Below are positions 36,128-49,638 of a stretch of 64,000 nucleotides of DNA, one piece after another. Position 1 is the stretch's first letter. Each line of letters starts with the position of its first letter. Where the stretch lies: NCBI GenBank assembly GCA_035582835.1, contig JAYKAV010002964.1, positions 447,658 to 511,657 of the forward strand. The letters run 5' to 3'. The DNA is from Phoebastria nigripes. Lineage: Eukaryota; Chordata; Aves; Procellariiformes; Diomedeidae. Below the pieces are notes generated by a model, which worked only from the letters and a program-made list of their open reading frames with translations, was not told where the DNA came from and ran no database searches. The translations under genes and the position numbers were made by a program.

Positions 36128-39100
36128 ATGCTATTGGCAGTCTAAAACGACTTTCAGGAAAGTTATGGTTTGAATGAAGAAAGATTTGAGGATGGAAACT
36201 ACCCAGAGACATTAGTTTCAGTATTTTTGACCAGCATTTCCTTTATAAGACACTCAGTTCACATCTCAAACTGATTTGAATATAAGAAGCTAGAGATCAT
36301 CAATTGGATTAAGATGTTTTGGAAGTGAATTTAAAATAGGATATTTTGGGCATATCTATACTGCATTTAGACACATTAATAATACAGTCTCTCCATCTTG
36401 GGAAAATATCTTTCCATTCTGTTATATAAAGACTCCTAACCCTCATAATATTGTATTTTATTTCAAATGTAAATCCTCCCACCCCTTTCGAATGAGGCTG
36501 GTTTTGAGACCCAGGCTGTGTTAGTCCCTATCCATGCAGTATATACAGGTAGTATAAAGGCTGTACAGGTGCCAGTATTAAGAAATATGCCTCAGATGGG
36601 ATGGTGTCAACCTACTGTGAATAATCTTCTTGCAACTGTTGTAAAAAGTCTGTGGGTAAGCCCTTCTAAGTGGGCTTTCTAAATAATCACTCAGTTTCTT
36701 TAAAGACCCCATTATCCAAGAGTGCTTTTTTCTCCTTTCAAGGAATAGGCTATGTTCAAATAGAAGGCCATGCATGTGAAAGGAGTGATACTGGCAGATC
36801 TAGATACTGCCACCCTCTGTTCATCTCCAAACTTGGATAATCACATTGGAAGGCTTCCTTGTACTGTACATCATCAGGCATCTCACTCCTTATCAGATGA
36901 GGCCAGCACTGGGTGAGTCAGGAGGGAAGATGCTCCGCAGACTATTCTCCCCTTGGACTCTGTGAGGACTTTCTGCTGAAGAACAAAATAGAATTACAAT
37001 GGACTTTGTGATGAAACCTTTTTTTATTTGTTTGGCTTATGGTAGCATCCAGAAGCCTGAAATACGTACTTGAAGTTGCATAAGTCCAAAAGAAGCCCCT
37101 GCCTTCGAAAGGTTAAGTNCATATGACAAGAATATGGAGAAAAGAAGAATGTTCCTATTTCATGAATGACGAGCTGAGGCTCTACAAAAAATAAATTCAA
37201 ATTTCTAAGGGTTCTTTGACATCTAAAGGCACAAGAGAATTGTCAAAATTCAATCGTTCATCAAAATCTCTTAGATCCTCTGCATCTTTAGGTGTCTGCA
37301 TACTTTTACAACTTCTATCCACAAGTTTGGGTTCATCTCCCTTAATTTTACCCATCTAGAAACGAGTGTGCAGAACAAGCTCTTTGCCTGGATTCCTGCT
37401 ATAGGCTGTAAGGACAGACAAATATCTTCAGCAGCCAATTCAGACAGTGCTGTGTTGTTCAGCAGAAAGTGACTTGTGGTTTCCATTACCTATAGAGGTT
37501 TATCAAACATAAAGCAACAGATCACACCTGTATCCCACAAATTCCAAACCATTGACACATTTCGAAAAGAAAAGTTAGTAGTCAAAAAGTAGCCTTCCTA
37601 CAGACACAATAGCATGGTGACTCCATGCTGTAAACCATACAAATAGGCGAAAAAATTGGTTATAACAACTCAGACTCCAAGCTTTATAAATCGCTAGGCT
37701 TTAGGGACAAGAAATTTGTGGTGTCTAAGCTCATGTAGAGACAAAAGCACTAACAAGGCAGAGGTTGCACTAACCCTTTAGCCACATGCAAGGAAAAAAG
37801 ACAGTGAAGCATTTGGCTTTAATCCCAGTAGTGATGCTGCCATGCCTTTAGTTAGTAATTATATGTCTCATCTGTCACATACTCCGGGCAAGAGTGTTGG
37901 GGGGCTACCACATAATCTTTTCTGAACTTCATCTGTGATCCCTCAGAAAAAACATGTGTTTTTCCGTGGGTCATGATCAAAACTTAATCTACATGTAGCT
38001 GCTGAATTGCTCCTGCTTGGGTTTGGGTGTAGCTGCCAGCCCAGGCGCTGGGGCTTCCACTGAGGGCTGGTTGCTCAGCGACACAGCTTCCTCCAGCAGC
38101 TGCCTCCCTCAGCAGAAACAGCATCTGATTTTTATTGTCATTGCTGCTGTATATTTATTTTCTGTAAAGAAGGAGCCATTTGTTTTAACCTAACTCAGTT
38201 GAAAAACAGGCACCACTTAATTGCAGTTGAAAGCGCGTCATGCAAAGAGGCTGGAATTCTTCGCCTGCATCGCAGAAAAAGCACCTCTCCTTAAAGATAA
38301 CTTAAGGCGTATCACCAATAACCAGGTTAAAACCCTCTTAAAAGGAAGGTCACCACAATCCTTATTGGACAGAGCAAATTACTCTGCTGCCTTTTTCTTT
38401 CAGCTATGATTTTGTGCACTGACCTTGGGAAAGTACGGTCAAATAGCCTTTAGCAGCAGTTGTAAAGTGTAAGATCATTGCATGGACACTGGTTTCATTA
38501 GGCAGCCCTGTATAAATTAGCATTACTTACTGGGGGGTATGCAGCTAATGGTACTGAAAAGAGGTGGGGTCTGTTCATTCTGTGTGCTATGCCTGTAAGT
38601 GAAGAGAAGCCCTCTTGTCTCTCTGCAGAGACACAGCTGCCCTTCTGTGCTTTGCTGCAGATGTGAGATGTTATACGGAGTGAGTCCCACTGCAAGATTT
38701 TTTTTTCTAGCAGGGACCATGCAGACTGTGCAAGGGAGAGAGTAGCGGCCATTGACTCTTATGAAGCTACTCTGATTTAGCCCAGGTAAAGATCTTGTTC
38801 ACTGTCAGATTTTGCACCCTCAAGTAAAAAAACCTCAGGTCAGATTTGACCCTGCCTGGTGTCTGAGCACCTTCCGGTAAAATGGAACAAGCAACAGTGA
38901 AGTCCCTTGTAAACTCCTAGGAGCCTCCAGCACCTCTCCATCAGAGGGGAAATCTGCCTGGGGTTTGGCCTTTCTGGCTGTTTTTAATTCTTTTACCTCG
39001 CTAGGTTTAGGCATGGGAAGGGTTTCTATTCTGGCAAGTGCTGTTCTCACGATGGCAACAATTTTTTAAGCAGAAGGCCTGTTGGGCACATCCTGAAGAT

Positions 39101-40879
39101 TTATTGGAGCTTAGATTTACCTGATTTTTTCTAAGATTATTCCCCAGCTGAATCCCATCCACTAAGACTGCCAGTGCTGTGCTGGCAAAAATGTCCTCTA
39201 CATAGCTGATCTCCCACTATTTAAATATCTCTAAACCTTTAAACACCCTGAAACCGCCTAGCAGTTTCAGATTTGGTCTGTTTTAACAGATGGATTAGCA
39301 TTCAGGGTCACTTTTAGTTTTTATGGACCAGTTTGCTAATCTCCCATGAGAAAAGTTAGCTCTGTCTGAACCTCAGGGAAGGGGCAAGAGAACGAAGGAT
39401 TAACAATAAGAATAAAATTAATCAGAGAAAAGCTTAGGTAATGAATTATAAACAACCTGCCAATTGTGGCAACTGTAGAATAGTTACTAAAATTATGGGA
39501 GAGAGAAAAGCACAGTTCTGATACAAGCATTAAAAATTCCCATTTCGGTCGCAATCCTGACACTCAAACTTGTCTAACTCCTTTAAGTGATCCTCTAAGT
39601 CTGTCCCCTTCTATACCTCAACAAAACAATAGGAACTAGCAGATGGGAGAGGCGTACTCTGCTACACAGTCCCTTCCCTTGATCGCATTCAAGAAGCCGA
39701 TGGCTGTCAGGCACCACAAAGAAAGTTTGAAAGGCTCAGGGGTGTGTTTTGTCTTCAGTAACATTGACTGGAAACATGCCCTATATACTTTCTCCAGCGG
39801 CTTGAAGACCATCACTTGGAGCTTTGTTATCCATGCATGTAAAAATGATATCTCAAAAGGTAGCTTGACATATTTTCTGCTACTAAAGAAGAGGCAATTT
39901 TCACTCTCTGCTTTACTTCCCCAATGTCAAACTTGATCCATGATTTAAAGTAGTGTAATGGCAGCTGAATTATCTTCCTTACATATTTATGCTTGCTTTC
40001 AGGAAGAACTTAACTTAAAAATGCTGGGTGCTGTACTTGCTGTTGATCTTTCAATTCAATTTTGCTTGATGGTGACAGGTGAANCAGAGTACTCTAACAC
40101 AAAACCTGGGCATGTGCAAACTTCAGACTGTGAGTTCACTTAAGCACCAAAACATGCCCGAGGAAGAAATCTCTCTTCTTCCCCCTTTCTCTGGATGGGG
40201 AAGCAGGAGCAGCTGGGGCTGAAATGGGGACAAAGGATAAGGTTTGCTGGGTCCTGGTCTCTGCATTTAGGTGAGAGGGTGACCAAGGAGCTGGGGCTCA
40301 TCCCAGTCTTTGGCCCCAGCAAACGTTACCATCTCCTTACCTCTATATTCTGTAGCTTGCCTTGATCTAGGATGGGCTTTTGTCAGTGTGTCCTTGCATT
40401 TTCATGGGCAAGCTAAAGAAATGCAGTCTGTATTATACTATTGTAAGAAGGGAATTAAATCCATGTTCTTTAACTTAAGTTTCAGTTTGGATCCATTTGC
40501 AACTGAAACCTTTCCGTTTAATTCCAGTTTGAGATCCACAAAGCTGCCTAGAACAGTTACGGTTCACTTCCACTTCAGGAAAAAATCAACAGTTTGAATC
40601 AACTTAGTTTGAGGCTAATCAATGACTTTTTAACAATAGTTTTGGTTCAGTTTCAGTTTGAGAAATGAATCATATTTCAGAGTTTCCTTGAGAGGTGTGC
40701 TTACCACATACTCTGACTATTAAGCAATGTTTATGCATTATTACAGATCTGTCCTAGCAAATTCTGATTAGTAGTCCTCTGTCATACTGGAGGATGTCTC
40801 AAGTATGGTTTCAGAGAGTCTGGTACTATCCTGCTGTCTGTACTTCCATTCATAGACCCAGTGATGGAATAGAATGCAC

Positions 40880-41765
40880 TAACTAAACTTGCAGACGACA
40901 TAAAGCTGAGGGGGGCTGCAGCACTCCAGAAAACACTAACAGAGTACAAAGTGATCTTTGCAAAAAGGAAAAACAGTCTGGAATTAAAAAGGTATCATTC
41001 AATATGCTCAAGTGCAAGATAGTTCAGTCAGGCAGGAATACTCCACTTCAGACAAGACAGAGAACAACTGGATAAATGTTCACTCTGCAAGAAATGTTCT
41101 TAAGACCGTAATGGGTCACAATGTGAATTTTAATCAATCGTGGCATATTATGGAAATCAAAAAAGTTCCCAGACTCCAATGTCACCCTTGGGTATATGAA
41201 CAAGGATATGATCTGTGACACTGAAAATAACCCTTCTATTCATAAGACCTCAGCTGGGATACTGAGTCTGGTTTCAGGTGTGGGATTTCAAGAAAAGTAT
41301 GGATCATTTGGTTTGAGAAGACTGATGAGAATCAGAAGGCCAGAGATCTAAAGAAGTGACCCAATCAGGGGGAAAAAAATAAAGGAAAAATAAAGGAAAA
41401 AAAGAATTATCCATTTCAGAGAAAAGATGTCAGGAAAACATAATGTGGAATGCAAAAGCATCCTGCAAAGAATAAGGGATTAATCTGTCTGTGCACCTGG
41501 TGGCGAGGACAGGAAGTAATGCATTAGGAAGTAAGGGAAATTTTCTAACAGTAAGGTTATTGAAGGACTGGAGAATTTTCCCGTAGGAAGCAGTGCTATC
41601 TTTTCACTGAAGTTCTTGAAGAACAGATAAAACAAATGCCTGTCAGGGATGCTTTGGGTATAGCTGATTCTGCTTTGGAGTAAAAAGATGGGTTAGGATG
41701 ACCTCTTGAGATGGCTTCTAGCTCCCTCCTAGCTCTAGTCTGTGTTCATTCCACCATTTCTATGT
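40880..41765 (+). mobile_element. Old CR1 fragment, about 0.9 kb, end of RT region plus 3' UTR
   Basis: It starts with CTTGCAGACGACATAAAGCT (the 'tttgcagatgacactaagctggg' equivalent) and passes CAAGTGCAAGATAGT, ATGGGTCACAATGTGAATTT and AAGACCTCAGCTGGGATACT. It ends with CCTGTCAGGGATGCTTTGGG and TGACCTCTTGAGATGGCTTC. The order matches the 3' third of the older CR1 type, with internal deletions and an A-rich GGAAAAATAAAGGAAAA insertion or expansion near 41380. No usable frame remains. Confidence 0.88.
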
Positions 41766-44700
41766 ACCTACAGCAATATATCTGAAGGCAGTTAAAACAT
41801 TAAAAAAGACATTTCGTATTTTTTTCCTCCTAAAACTAGCAAATTAATGATACTAATAAAAACGGTTTGCTCACCGAGCTCCCTTAGTGTGCTCTAATTA
41901 CAACACACTGAAATATTTGTGCTTCATATGGGATCTCTGCTTACCATTGAGATCCAAACTTGTGTCATCTGCTTTTTCATAGCTAAATCTGCAGGCAACA
42001 GTAGGCACAGAACCCAGTCCAATCTTAGTGAGACCAACAGCAAAGGAAATGCAAGCTCAGCCATTAATTATCTTGGCATAAATAAGTATATACCTTTCCC
42101 AGACTAGCAAAAACAATCATGGATACATGATACACCATCACAGATATTAGTCTACCTACCCTTAGCTTGTATTGCCCTTTACCAAGTGTCACTGAGCACA
42201 TTAGCCAAAACTCATCTTTCCTGACATTTCCCAGTGCAGCTCTAGCAGCTAATGCCCATGTAAATCTAGTTCTTTCACTGGAAATATCTGCTGGGTGCCT
42301 GAATTACAGCAGTCACAGAGTATCCCTGAGCCTGCTTGCCAGGACTCCAGCCCCTGCAGGGACTCAGCCAGCCCAAGCTGTTTGGCTGCTGAAAGCAGGT
42401 TTTGTCATCTCAGCTATGCAGCAACTGCTCCCATGTTGGCAGGATCCAGCTCTGGCACACATGCCCAGGCTTTTCCTGGTTATACTTGCAAAAGGCTCCT
42501 GGGATGGTGCCTAGATAGAGTCAGGTTATTAATGCAGAGCACAGGCTTAAGACAGCATGGATGTCAGAGCAGCCCTCAGGATGCTCATACAACAGGGGCG
42601 TCCCTGATCAGAGGTCAAGCCTTGTTCGCTCTGCCCTGACCTGTGCTCTGTGCAAGAGGCCATTCCTGGCTCCTTGTCTTCTGCTCACACAGCAGCTTCA
42701 CGCTGCCGGCTACCCTTGTGCATGAGTCTACATTTGGTCTCTCTTAGACGACACCTTCCCAGAAGAGCAGCAGTTACATCATCCTCACCATGTCACCTCG
42801 AGGCAAGTGTTAGTTGCCTCGTTGTCAGAGTGGAAGAGGGAGATGAGGGTCCCACATGTGACTGGGCAATGAACAGTCCCAGTTCTGTGTCCAGCTCACA
42901 GGGTCCTGCTCCTGGCACCGAGAGCCCTGACACAAACTGAGTACTCCCAGCACCTAGTGGGGGACCATATCAAAGCAGTCTTCCTCAACCTCTTACAGTT
43001 AGCTGCTCACATACTTTCAGGAAACAAAATACCTTTCTGGACTATTACCCTACAGTTTTACTCTATATCCAGTACACTGCCTGGCCAAGAATAACAAATA
43101 AAAAGAGAAGATGTACCAATCTTTTATATCTGGAGGGAGAAAGAGAAGAAATAAAAAGAAAATAAAAGGAACTGTTAACTATTGCAGCCCTTCTGGCAGC
43201 CAAAATACAGAGTAAGTGTTGGGAGGGCATGCCTCAGAAGTCTTGTCTTTTATATGGAAATATGGAGTGTGCTCTTAAGACTAGATTAACTGGTCTGAAT
43301 TAATAAAATACAAAACCTGAACATTTATTAAAAATTCAGGCCAAACTTCAAGCTGCTTTGAGGTTCATAAACAAAATTGAAGACTTGTAATACCTCCCCT
43401 TTATTTTTTGTTTCTGCCCAGCACTGAAATACTTCAGCACCTGGGCTCTGTCTAAGCAAAACCCAGTCATGCTGGAATGCCATCAGAAAATCCTCACTCA
43501 ACCATCCAAATTTTGCACCTGAATCTCTTGGGAGATTCAGGCAAATGGGATAAGCTTGCAGATTCCTTCACCTTTCAGAAGCTTTCTTGTCTTCAGTAAT
43601 TTTTCATTTTCTGAATATTTCTTTACTTCGGTACAGAGAGCAGATGCGAAGGATGTGCCACACATATTAACCACTAGTGAAACTAGGTTGAAAGAGAAAG
43701 CTTTTATCGATTAAGTTGCAAGGGGCATTAAGAGAAGACAGCTCCTTTTAATCAGGGGAAGGAAGGAAAATTGCCCTTCCTTTCTGAACATCAGTATTTT
43801 AATACTGATAGTAAACCTCCCAAGACCACAGAGAATTATTAGCCTATAGCACTCATCAGCCAATGGTATCTTTCTTGGTCTAAGAAGAGCGAAATAGGTT
43901 CATAGTATTCTCTTTTTCCAAAGACTATTAATACAATGTCTTATAGGCAACACATGAGGCTATCCACTATCCATTTACAAAGACTTCTTCTCTTGCAACA
44001 TCCTTTCCTTTTCCATATGCACTCTTCTGTGGGAAAAGAAAGCAAACCCATCTTTAACAGAGAGTCCCTGCCAGAACCAGCAGCAGGAGAAATGCATGTT
44101 TCTGCATTTCTGCACACTGAGAGCGGGGGCGCTGGATTTGAGAGAGTGTATCAGAAGGAAGAAATCACACAGGATTTTCTTTTATATTTAAATATAATAC
44201 TACTATTATACTAACATGTACATTCCCCAACATGGATCACAATTAAAACACTGTTTTGGATAATTAATGATCATGTTTACTAATTTTACTCCTTTTAAAA
44301 GTCTAATACATGCAAGTTTTGAGAGAAATTGAAAGCCAAACAGTGAGAACTTAAAATAGTGTCTTTGCTTTTCTAAATGAGACTGATAGCGGCTCACAAA
44401 AGTGAGATTTGTTGCAGTAACTGGCCGTGGAGGAAAGTTTCTGACTGCGGTATGAGAAAACTTAAGTATTATCCATTGAGTCACAATTTACCCTCAATGC
44501 TTTAATTTTAAAAGATAACAGGAGATAAAGTAAACTAAAACATAAAATAGCTGCTACCATGTCTTTTTCTTGTGTGGCACAGAAGATAAATGTTTCATCT
44601 TGTGAGTGTTAAGGATTTTCAGCAATGCACAGCTTTATATCAGCTCTTGTCACCTCCTCCACCCTTTCCTTTCACCCCCCAGAATATCCTAGTACCTGTT

Positions 44701-44870
44701 AATGACACAGGTCCTCTTGCATGTTGCTACCGTAAGCATGTCCATGAAGGCTGTATGAATCAGCAGCCATCTTACGCTGGCTACAATTAAAATGCAAGAG
44801 TGGCAGGAAGTCTCAAAGAAATTTCCAACAATAACTATTCTGAATATCTGTCACACCCCCTCCTCAAAGA
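41766..44870. other. No gene seen; noncoding DNA
   Basis: Frames at 42167-42514, 42295-42639 and 42650-42940 lie in a moderately GC-rich patch and overlap in different frames on one strand. None shows a domain, splice-site context or signal that would support an exon. Confidence 0.5.
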
Positions 44871-45010
44871 TCTCAGAGTCTTTTGGGGGTATATAAGTTT
44901 AATATCTTATTGTACAGACAGGGACCAGTGATTTGCCCATGGTAATGCAGAATATTTGTTGGAGCTGGACTAGAACACCAGTGTCTCACCATCATTTCCA
45001 TCTTTAACCC
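44871..45010 (-). repeat. MIR-like SINE relic
   Basis: TTATTGTACAGACAGGGACC, then AGTGATTTGCCCATGGTAAT and GTTGGAGCTGGACTAGAACA, follow the order of a reverse-strand MIR-type SINE (ttacagatggggaa, tgacttgcccaaggt, agagctgggactagaacc). Confidence 0.65.
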
Positions 45011-46285
45011 TAATACCAACTCATTTTTATGACAGAAAGAGTGAGCATTTCAGATGGACCAAATTAACAGTGACTGAAAATTGCCAAATTGATGGCTTTT
45101 TGTGCAGATCTTCTATTATTGTCGTTCTCTAAAACATCACTACAATTTTGATCATCAGAACAGGGAAGTCAGAGCTGAAAGTTATGAGTACTGTGTTGCA
45201 CCAGCAACAGGGCTGAATCATTCCAGAGAGGATGATAATAAAGTAGATACAGTCAGTGCTATAGATAACAGATGAGCTCTACCATAATGCCCAGTTTTGA
45301 GGCACACCAATGAAAAACTTGTCATCCCAATTTACAGAAAGTGGTGTAATGTCCATAATAAGATGTGCTAAGGGATGCATGCAGATAGCTAATCCTGAAT
45401 CTGGTGCTGCTGACAAGACAACAAAATGAGGAACTGCAGGATGCTACAGTTAACAAAAGGGGAGTAACGTATGTGCAGATGGCCCGCACTGACCTGGGGC
45501 ATCACTAACGGGGCAGCACATGTAAAACTGTAGGACGCTATATGCAACAGTTGGGAGGTGCAAGCTTGGCAGTATTGATAACCAAGGTAGGAATTACCAG
45601 GGCAGCCCTATCATAAATATTAATTAAAGGTATATAGTCAACAAAACCAGTGCTAGAGGGGAAAGGGTAACCAGGGTTGTGCTTCTTTGGGGAGGGGATA
45701 ATGGGAAGGACTGGGTGGTGAGCAAATGGAGAAAAAGGGAACGTAAAGTGAAGCCACTCAAATGATTGGGGCTGACCTGCTTCTTTGTTCAGGGCATATG
45801 AGGTGCTCACCCTAGTGTTGACCAGGGAATCTCCAGAGGGCATGGACAAAACACCCTGACTTGTCAGTTCGCTCCTTTCCTTATTTCACAGTTGCCAGTG
45901 CACTGGTATTTGAATGTATACTGAAAGCAATGGTAGATGCTGTGTGTTTGAAAGCCAAGGACATTGTTCCAAAGAGGCTGTGCTAAATCAGTGAATGGTT
46001 TGCCCAGCCTAAGAACACTGCATAAAGTCACAAGCCTCTTAGAGCCTGAAAGATGCCAGAAAATTGGAAAAGACTCAGAGAAATGTAACAACAAATGATT
46101 AAGAGACAGATGGACTCCTGAAAAAAAAGATACTAAAAGAACTGAATAGTTGGGATAAAAGGAGGTCATGCAAGGCAAAGACTGTAAATAACAAGGATAA
46201 AATAAATTATTTAAGACTGTAAAAGGAAATATAATCCACTGTCACTGAATAATACTGAGCAGAGGAAAATTCAGTCAGCAAATCT
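45011..46285. other. No gene seen; noncoding DNA
   Basis: Two roughly 100-codon minus-strand frames (45538-45849, 45864-46178) carry no domain. Part of 45950-46285 may be a more degraded extension of the CR1 piece that follows. Confidence 0.5.
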
Positions 46286-46435
46286 GGAAAAAAATGTTTC
46301 TTTTCTGGTCCAATACGTTGAAGAATAGCCTCCCAAAGGACATGGTGGATACTGTATGGCCTGAAGAAATTTAAACTTAGAATCACAAAAATCAAGAAGA
46401 ATAGATTACAGCAGGGGTGGAAAATCAGTCTGGAA
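46286..46435 (+). mobile_element. Possible CR1 3' scrap
   Basis: GAAGAATAGCCTCCCAAAGG followed by ACATGGTGGA resembles the CR1 'gaatagcctcccaagggaagtggtgga' segment, and the downstream AGATTACAGCAGGGGTGG fits its later part. It is short and diverged, so the call is tentative. Confidence 0.45.
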
Positions 46436-46534
46436 ATAGTGAGCAAATTATATGTCCTAAGAGACTTCCTTATTTCTCATTTCTCTTCTTTACATCTTTA
46501 TTGTGGCAACAGTGGGGAAGATCGTATATGTATG

Positions 46535-46535
<1 letters not shown>

Positions 46536-46581
<46 letters not shown>

Positions 46582-46582
46582 T
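46536..46582 (+). repeat. (ATT)n microsatellite, about 15 units
   Basis: Uninterrupted trinucleotide tract. It reads as a poly-Leu or poly-Ile run in a chance frame (46439-46768), which should not be taken as a protein. Confidence 0.95.
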
Positions 46583-48000
46583 GGTGTATGTGTTGAGGAG
46601 AACGTCCTTAACCTGTTAGCTAAATATTCATCAAGAAATTGTGTTTCCCTCAGAAAGATTTGTATTGTAATGATACTATTTCAAACATATTTAAGTCAGG
46701 GATTGATCACAAATATTTTGAAGTTCAAACTGAATATCTTAGAAAGGTTAATGATTCATTTTCCTTGATTGAATGCTCTCTTGCAATGCAAATATTAGTA
46801 TGTGAGGATTTAAATTTCTTAATTTTGGAAAAATGTATGCATGTAGCTTTGAAATTTGCCTTTCAAGTTTGTGCCAGTTGCACAACAATCAGGTGGCAAC
46901 ACCAAGTGAATACACAAGAGAGCTGCACTTAATCTTAATAGAAATAAACTGATTAAATGTATTTATTCACAGAAACTTTCTTGCAGTGTTTGCCTTGCTC
47001 TAATTTAATTATACAGCACTCTCATTCCTCCTGAACAATAACGATTGCTGCAATTTTTCAGTAGACGTACAATGAACCAGGATGTTCAGCATTGCTATTG
47101 GGGAGGATTCTGGAGTAGGCCCTGTGGCCACAGCTCAGGAAAACATTTAAATCCATGCCTTTCCAAGGCAGCAAAAATCAAATATTTTCTCAGAATGAGA
47201 GACACTTTTAATTGCCTCCTGAATAAAGGACTTAGGACTGTAATTGTTACGTGTGGGCAAATGGGCCATATGAATTCTTGATTCCCACCATCATACCCTA
47301 ATATAATAATTATATAATTAGATATAATAATATAATAACATCGATATGTTGTTAAAACCTTCTTCATGGGAAAGGCACTTGAGGAAAGTGCATCTCCTGA
47401 GGCAAGAGTTTGTTGCTGTAGGCTTTGTGCAAAATGCTTTGGAGGATGGTGGCAGGGGTTAATATCACACAGAACCGCTTCTCACCCTCATGACCACAAA
47501 GATGTTCCCTATAATTTCCAATCTGTATCCCACAGTCCAAAATAACCCAGCCACTTTCCTGAACCGGGGTGTGTGCCTGCACTAAACGGCAGCACACTCA
47601 GCAGTAAAGGAACAAAAGATACGGGAACGGTTTTCTGTAAGAACTCCAAAGGTATATTTATGCTGTACCTGCCACATCAGCTAAAATGAGATGGACAGCC
47701 TGATGCTGATCATTTTAACCAAAGAGAGTTTAAAGGGTAACATTAAAATCTTATTTGAAAGAATTGTTTTCTCAGCTTGGGCCTGGAGCCCATTGTTCGG
47801 TTGTCACCTCTAAGTTTATTATATCCCACATGGCCAAGTGGTTCCACTGTTTTGGAATCATATGTTTCATTTTAAGTGTAAAGCATATTACTAGGTGTAA
47901 TATAGAAACGACTTGTCAACGTTAGCCTCCCTGTTCCCTTAAATTAGCCTGTTTAAAGTATTCTTTAACTTTCCACTTAGGCAGCAAAAAGCCGCTTTCT
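46583..48000. other. No gene seen; noncoding DNA
   Basis: AT-rich, with an AT-palindromic patch of TAATATAATAATTATATAAT words at about 47300-47340. No exon or named repeat. Confidence 0.5.
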
Positions 48001-48100
48001 GTTCTCATTTGCCTTAGGGTAAAGTCAGAATTACTCCGGCAACTTTAACAGAGTTACTTCTGATTTCCATCAGTGAAACTGGAGACAAGATTTGGTCCTT
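48001..48100 (+). repeat. Imperfect palindrome, old hairpin repeat relic
   Basis: GGTAAAGTCAGAATTACTCC (48018-48037) is largely the reverse complement of GAGTTACTTCTGATTTCC (48051-48068), allowing small indels, and the pairing continues outward to about 48003 and 48084. The trailing AAGATTTGGTCC matches the 'agaatctggccc' end of an old amniote repeat I recognise but cannot name. It may belong to the same superfamily as 32528-32607. Confidence 0.65.
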
Positions 48101-49633
48101 GAGATTCAGATACTGTTTGCATACAGAGGAGTCTACTACCTCTACAACACTAAGGCAGAAGAGAAATAATTTATACTATAAATAATAGCAATAACTCAAT
48201 AATGAGGTCTCTATAGCTAGATTTGGTCTATCTACAGATCTTTCAATAACAGTACCTCAAACACTCACAAACTTAAATAAAATGCCTCTTCATCATTGCT
48301 GGGGCAGGTAAGCAGAAAGAAGTAAAATCGAAACTAAATGGCCTGGTTTTGTTTTCTCTTTTCAGGTGAATGCCCACAGTTAAGTCAATGAAAAATAGGA
48401 TTGCACATCATCTCTACAAATCAGCCCAGATATTTAAATCCCTAATTTACATTGTTTCAGAATATGGGATACATGATTTGCCTAGGGACGTAGAAGGGAT
48501 GAAAACCCCAAGCAAGGAAGTTGCATCTTGGACATACACTAATTACCTTTGTGTAAGCTGTTGTGTCTACAGAGCCTTGAGCATCACAGCCCATGTTACT
48601 CCAGGCCCAGAAGTACTACAGTGTTTTCAGCATGGCCCTCCATGCAGACTAAATCAGTCCAGCTTTTCTAATTGCTTCAAGTGCAGCTGACAACACAGGC
48701 TGGGCTGCACTGTGCTCCAGACCCACATTGGCTCATTTAGAGACAAATCAAAAACCCGTGCACAGCATCATTTTGCTCAGCATAACCCATGTAGAGCGCC
48801 TCATCTTGGGAACTGGGAAGCTGGGAACTGAACTCAGCTGCCCTCAGTCGTCATCCAGTAGTTTAAGAGTGGACAGCTTAGTTATTTCCCTCTTTTATTC
48901 AGTCAATTATCTTGAACAGCTAACGGCTCTTTGCAAAGCTAGGAGTGGGGCTGGGTAATTTCAGCACTGCAAGGCTGAAATGCCGGTAGCTTGCTATGGA
49001 GCATACTCTCTGTGCGTCTGTGTGTCTGTATGCAAAGGCAGGGAAATGAGAAATGTATTCTGCAGGATCTATTTAATGGCCAAAGCAACATCATGTTCAA
49101 ACAGCACAAAAGCTCAATTTTTCTCACTATGCCATGATATTAGGGTAGGGACTGCCTGACTGACAAGGAAGAGAGCATCTGACTGAGTCATGAGCAGCGC
49201 TTTCTGCATGAGTCTCATGAAAGCTGGGCTTCCAAAGACTGAGCAGTACCCGTGTCATTCATCTCAATCATGACTGTGACAGCTCTTCCCTTCATTGATT
49301 ATGGTTAACGATGGCTGAGCAAACCAGAGGAAGAGAATAATTAGTTCACAGCAGGCACAGGATTGACCTTGTTTGGAAGAGTAATAGCAATGGCCACAGA
49401 AAAAGGCACCTGAAAAACACAGTATCTCCTTTAATAAGGCAAATACTATGCACGGGAAGAGGTCTCTCCAAAGGAAAATGGCACATACTTGTCTCAACCC
49501 TCCCTCCCCACCACCACCAACCTGAATAGTCCATGTCTTTCTTCTACCTAGGAACTAACATGCATGTACCTGCATTTGCTGTTAATTTTTTATGGGCGGC
49601 AGAAAGGATTCTCCAAACTTTCACCTTCCTGGA
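48101..49633. other. No gene seen; noncoding DNA
   Basis: Frames of 60-106 codons (longest 48370-48690) show no domain. CACAGTTAAGTCAATGAAAA near 48375 may be another scrap of the old hairpin repeat. Confidence 0.5.
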
Positions 49634-49638
49634 GCCTG
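49634..49638 (+). repeat. Target-site duplication, left copy (GCCTG)
   Basis: GCCTG precedes the LTR and is repeated exactly after it. Confidence 0.9.

Larger units (their letters stand above)
32226..40879. other. No gene seen; longest stretch without a large repeat
   Basis: It holds the palindrome at 32528-32607, a CA tract (35602-35617), A-rich tracts (36017-36030 and 36087-36127) and degenerate TTCAGTTT words near 40480-40670. Frames of up to 139 codons (32921-33340) overlap each other on both strands and show no domain. GCTACATTTACAAAGGTCTC at about 33511-33530 and the following sequence recall another old amniote repeat, but I cannot define its ends. The DNA at 38215-38340 looks well ordered (AAAGCGCGTCATGCAAAGAG) and could be a conserved noncoding element; alignment would be needed to say so. 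Confidence 0.5.

Noticed and set aside
42167..42940. Three adjacent plus-strand frames of about 100 codons
   Set aside because: They overlap in different frames, have no domain, and show no splice-site pattern supporting exons.
46439..46768. Frame with a poly-Leu run that looks like a membrane segment
   Set aside because: The run is the ATT microsatellite read in one frame.
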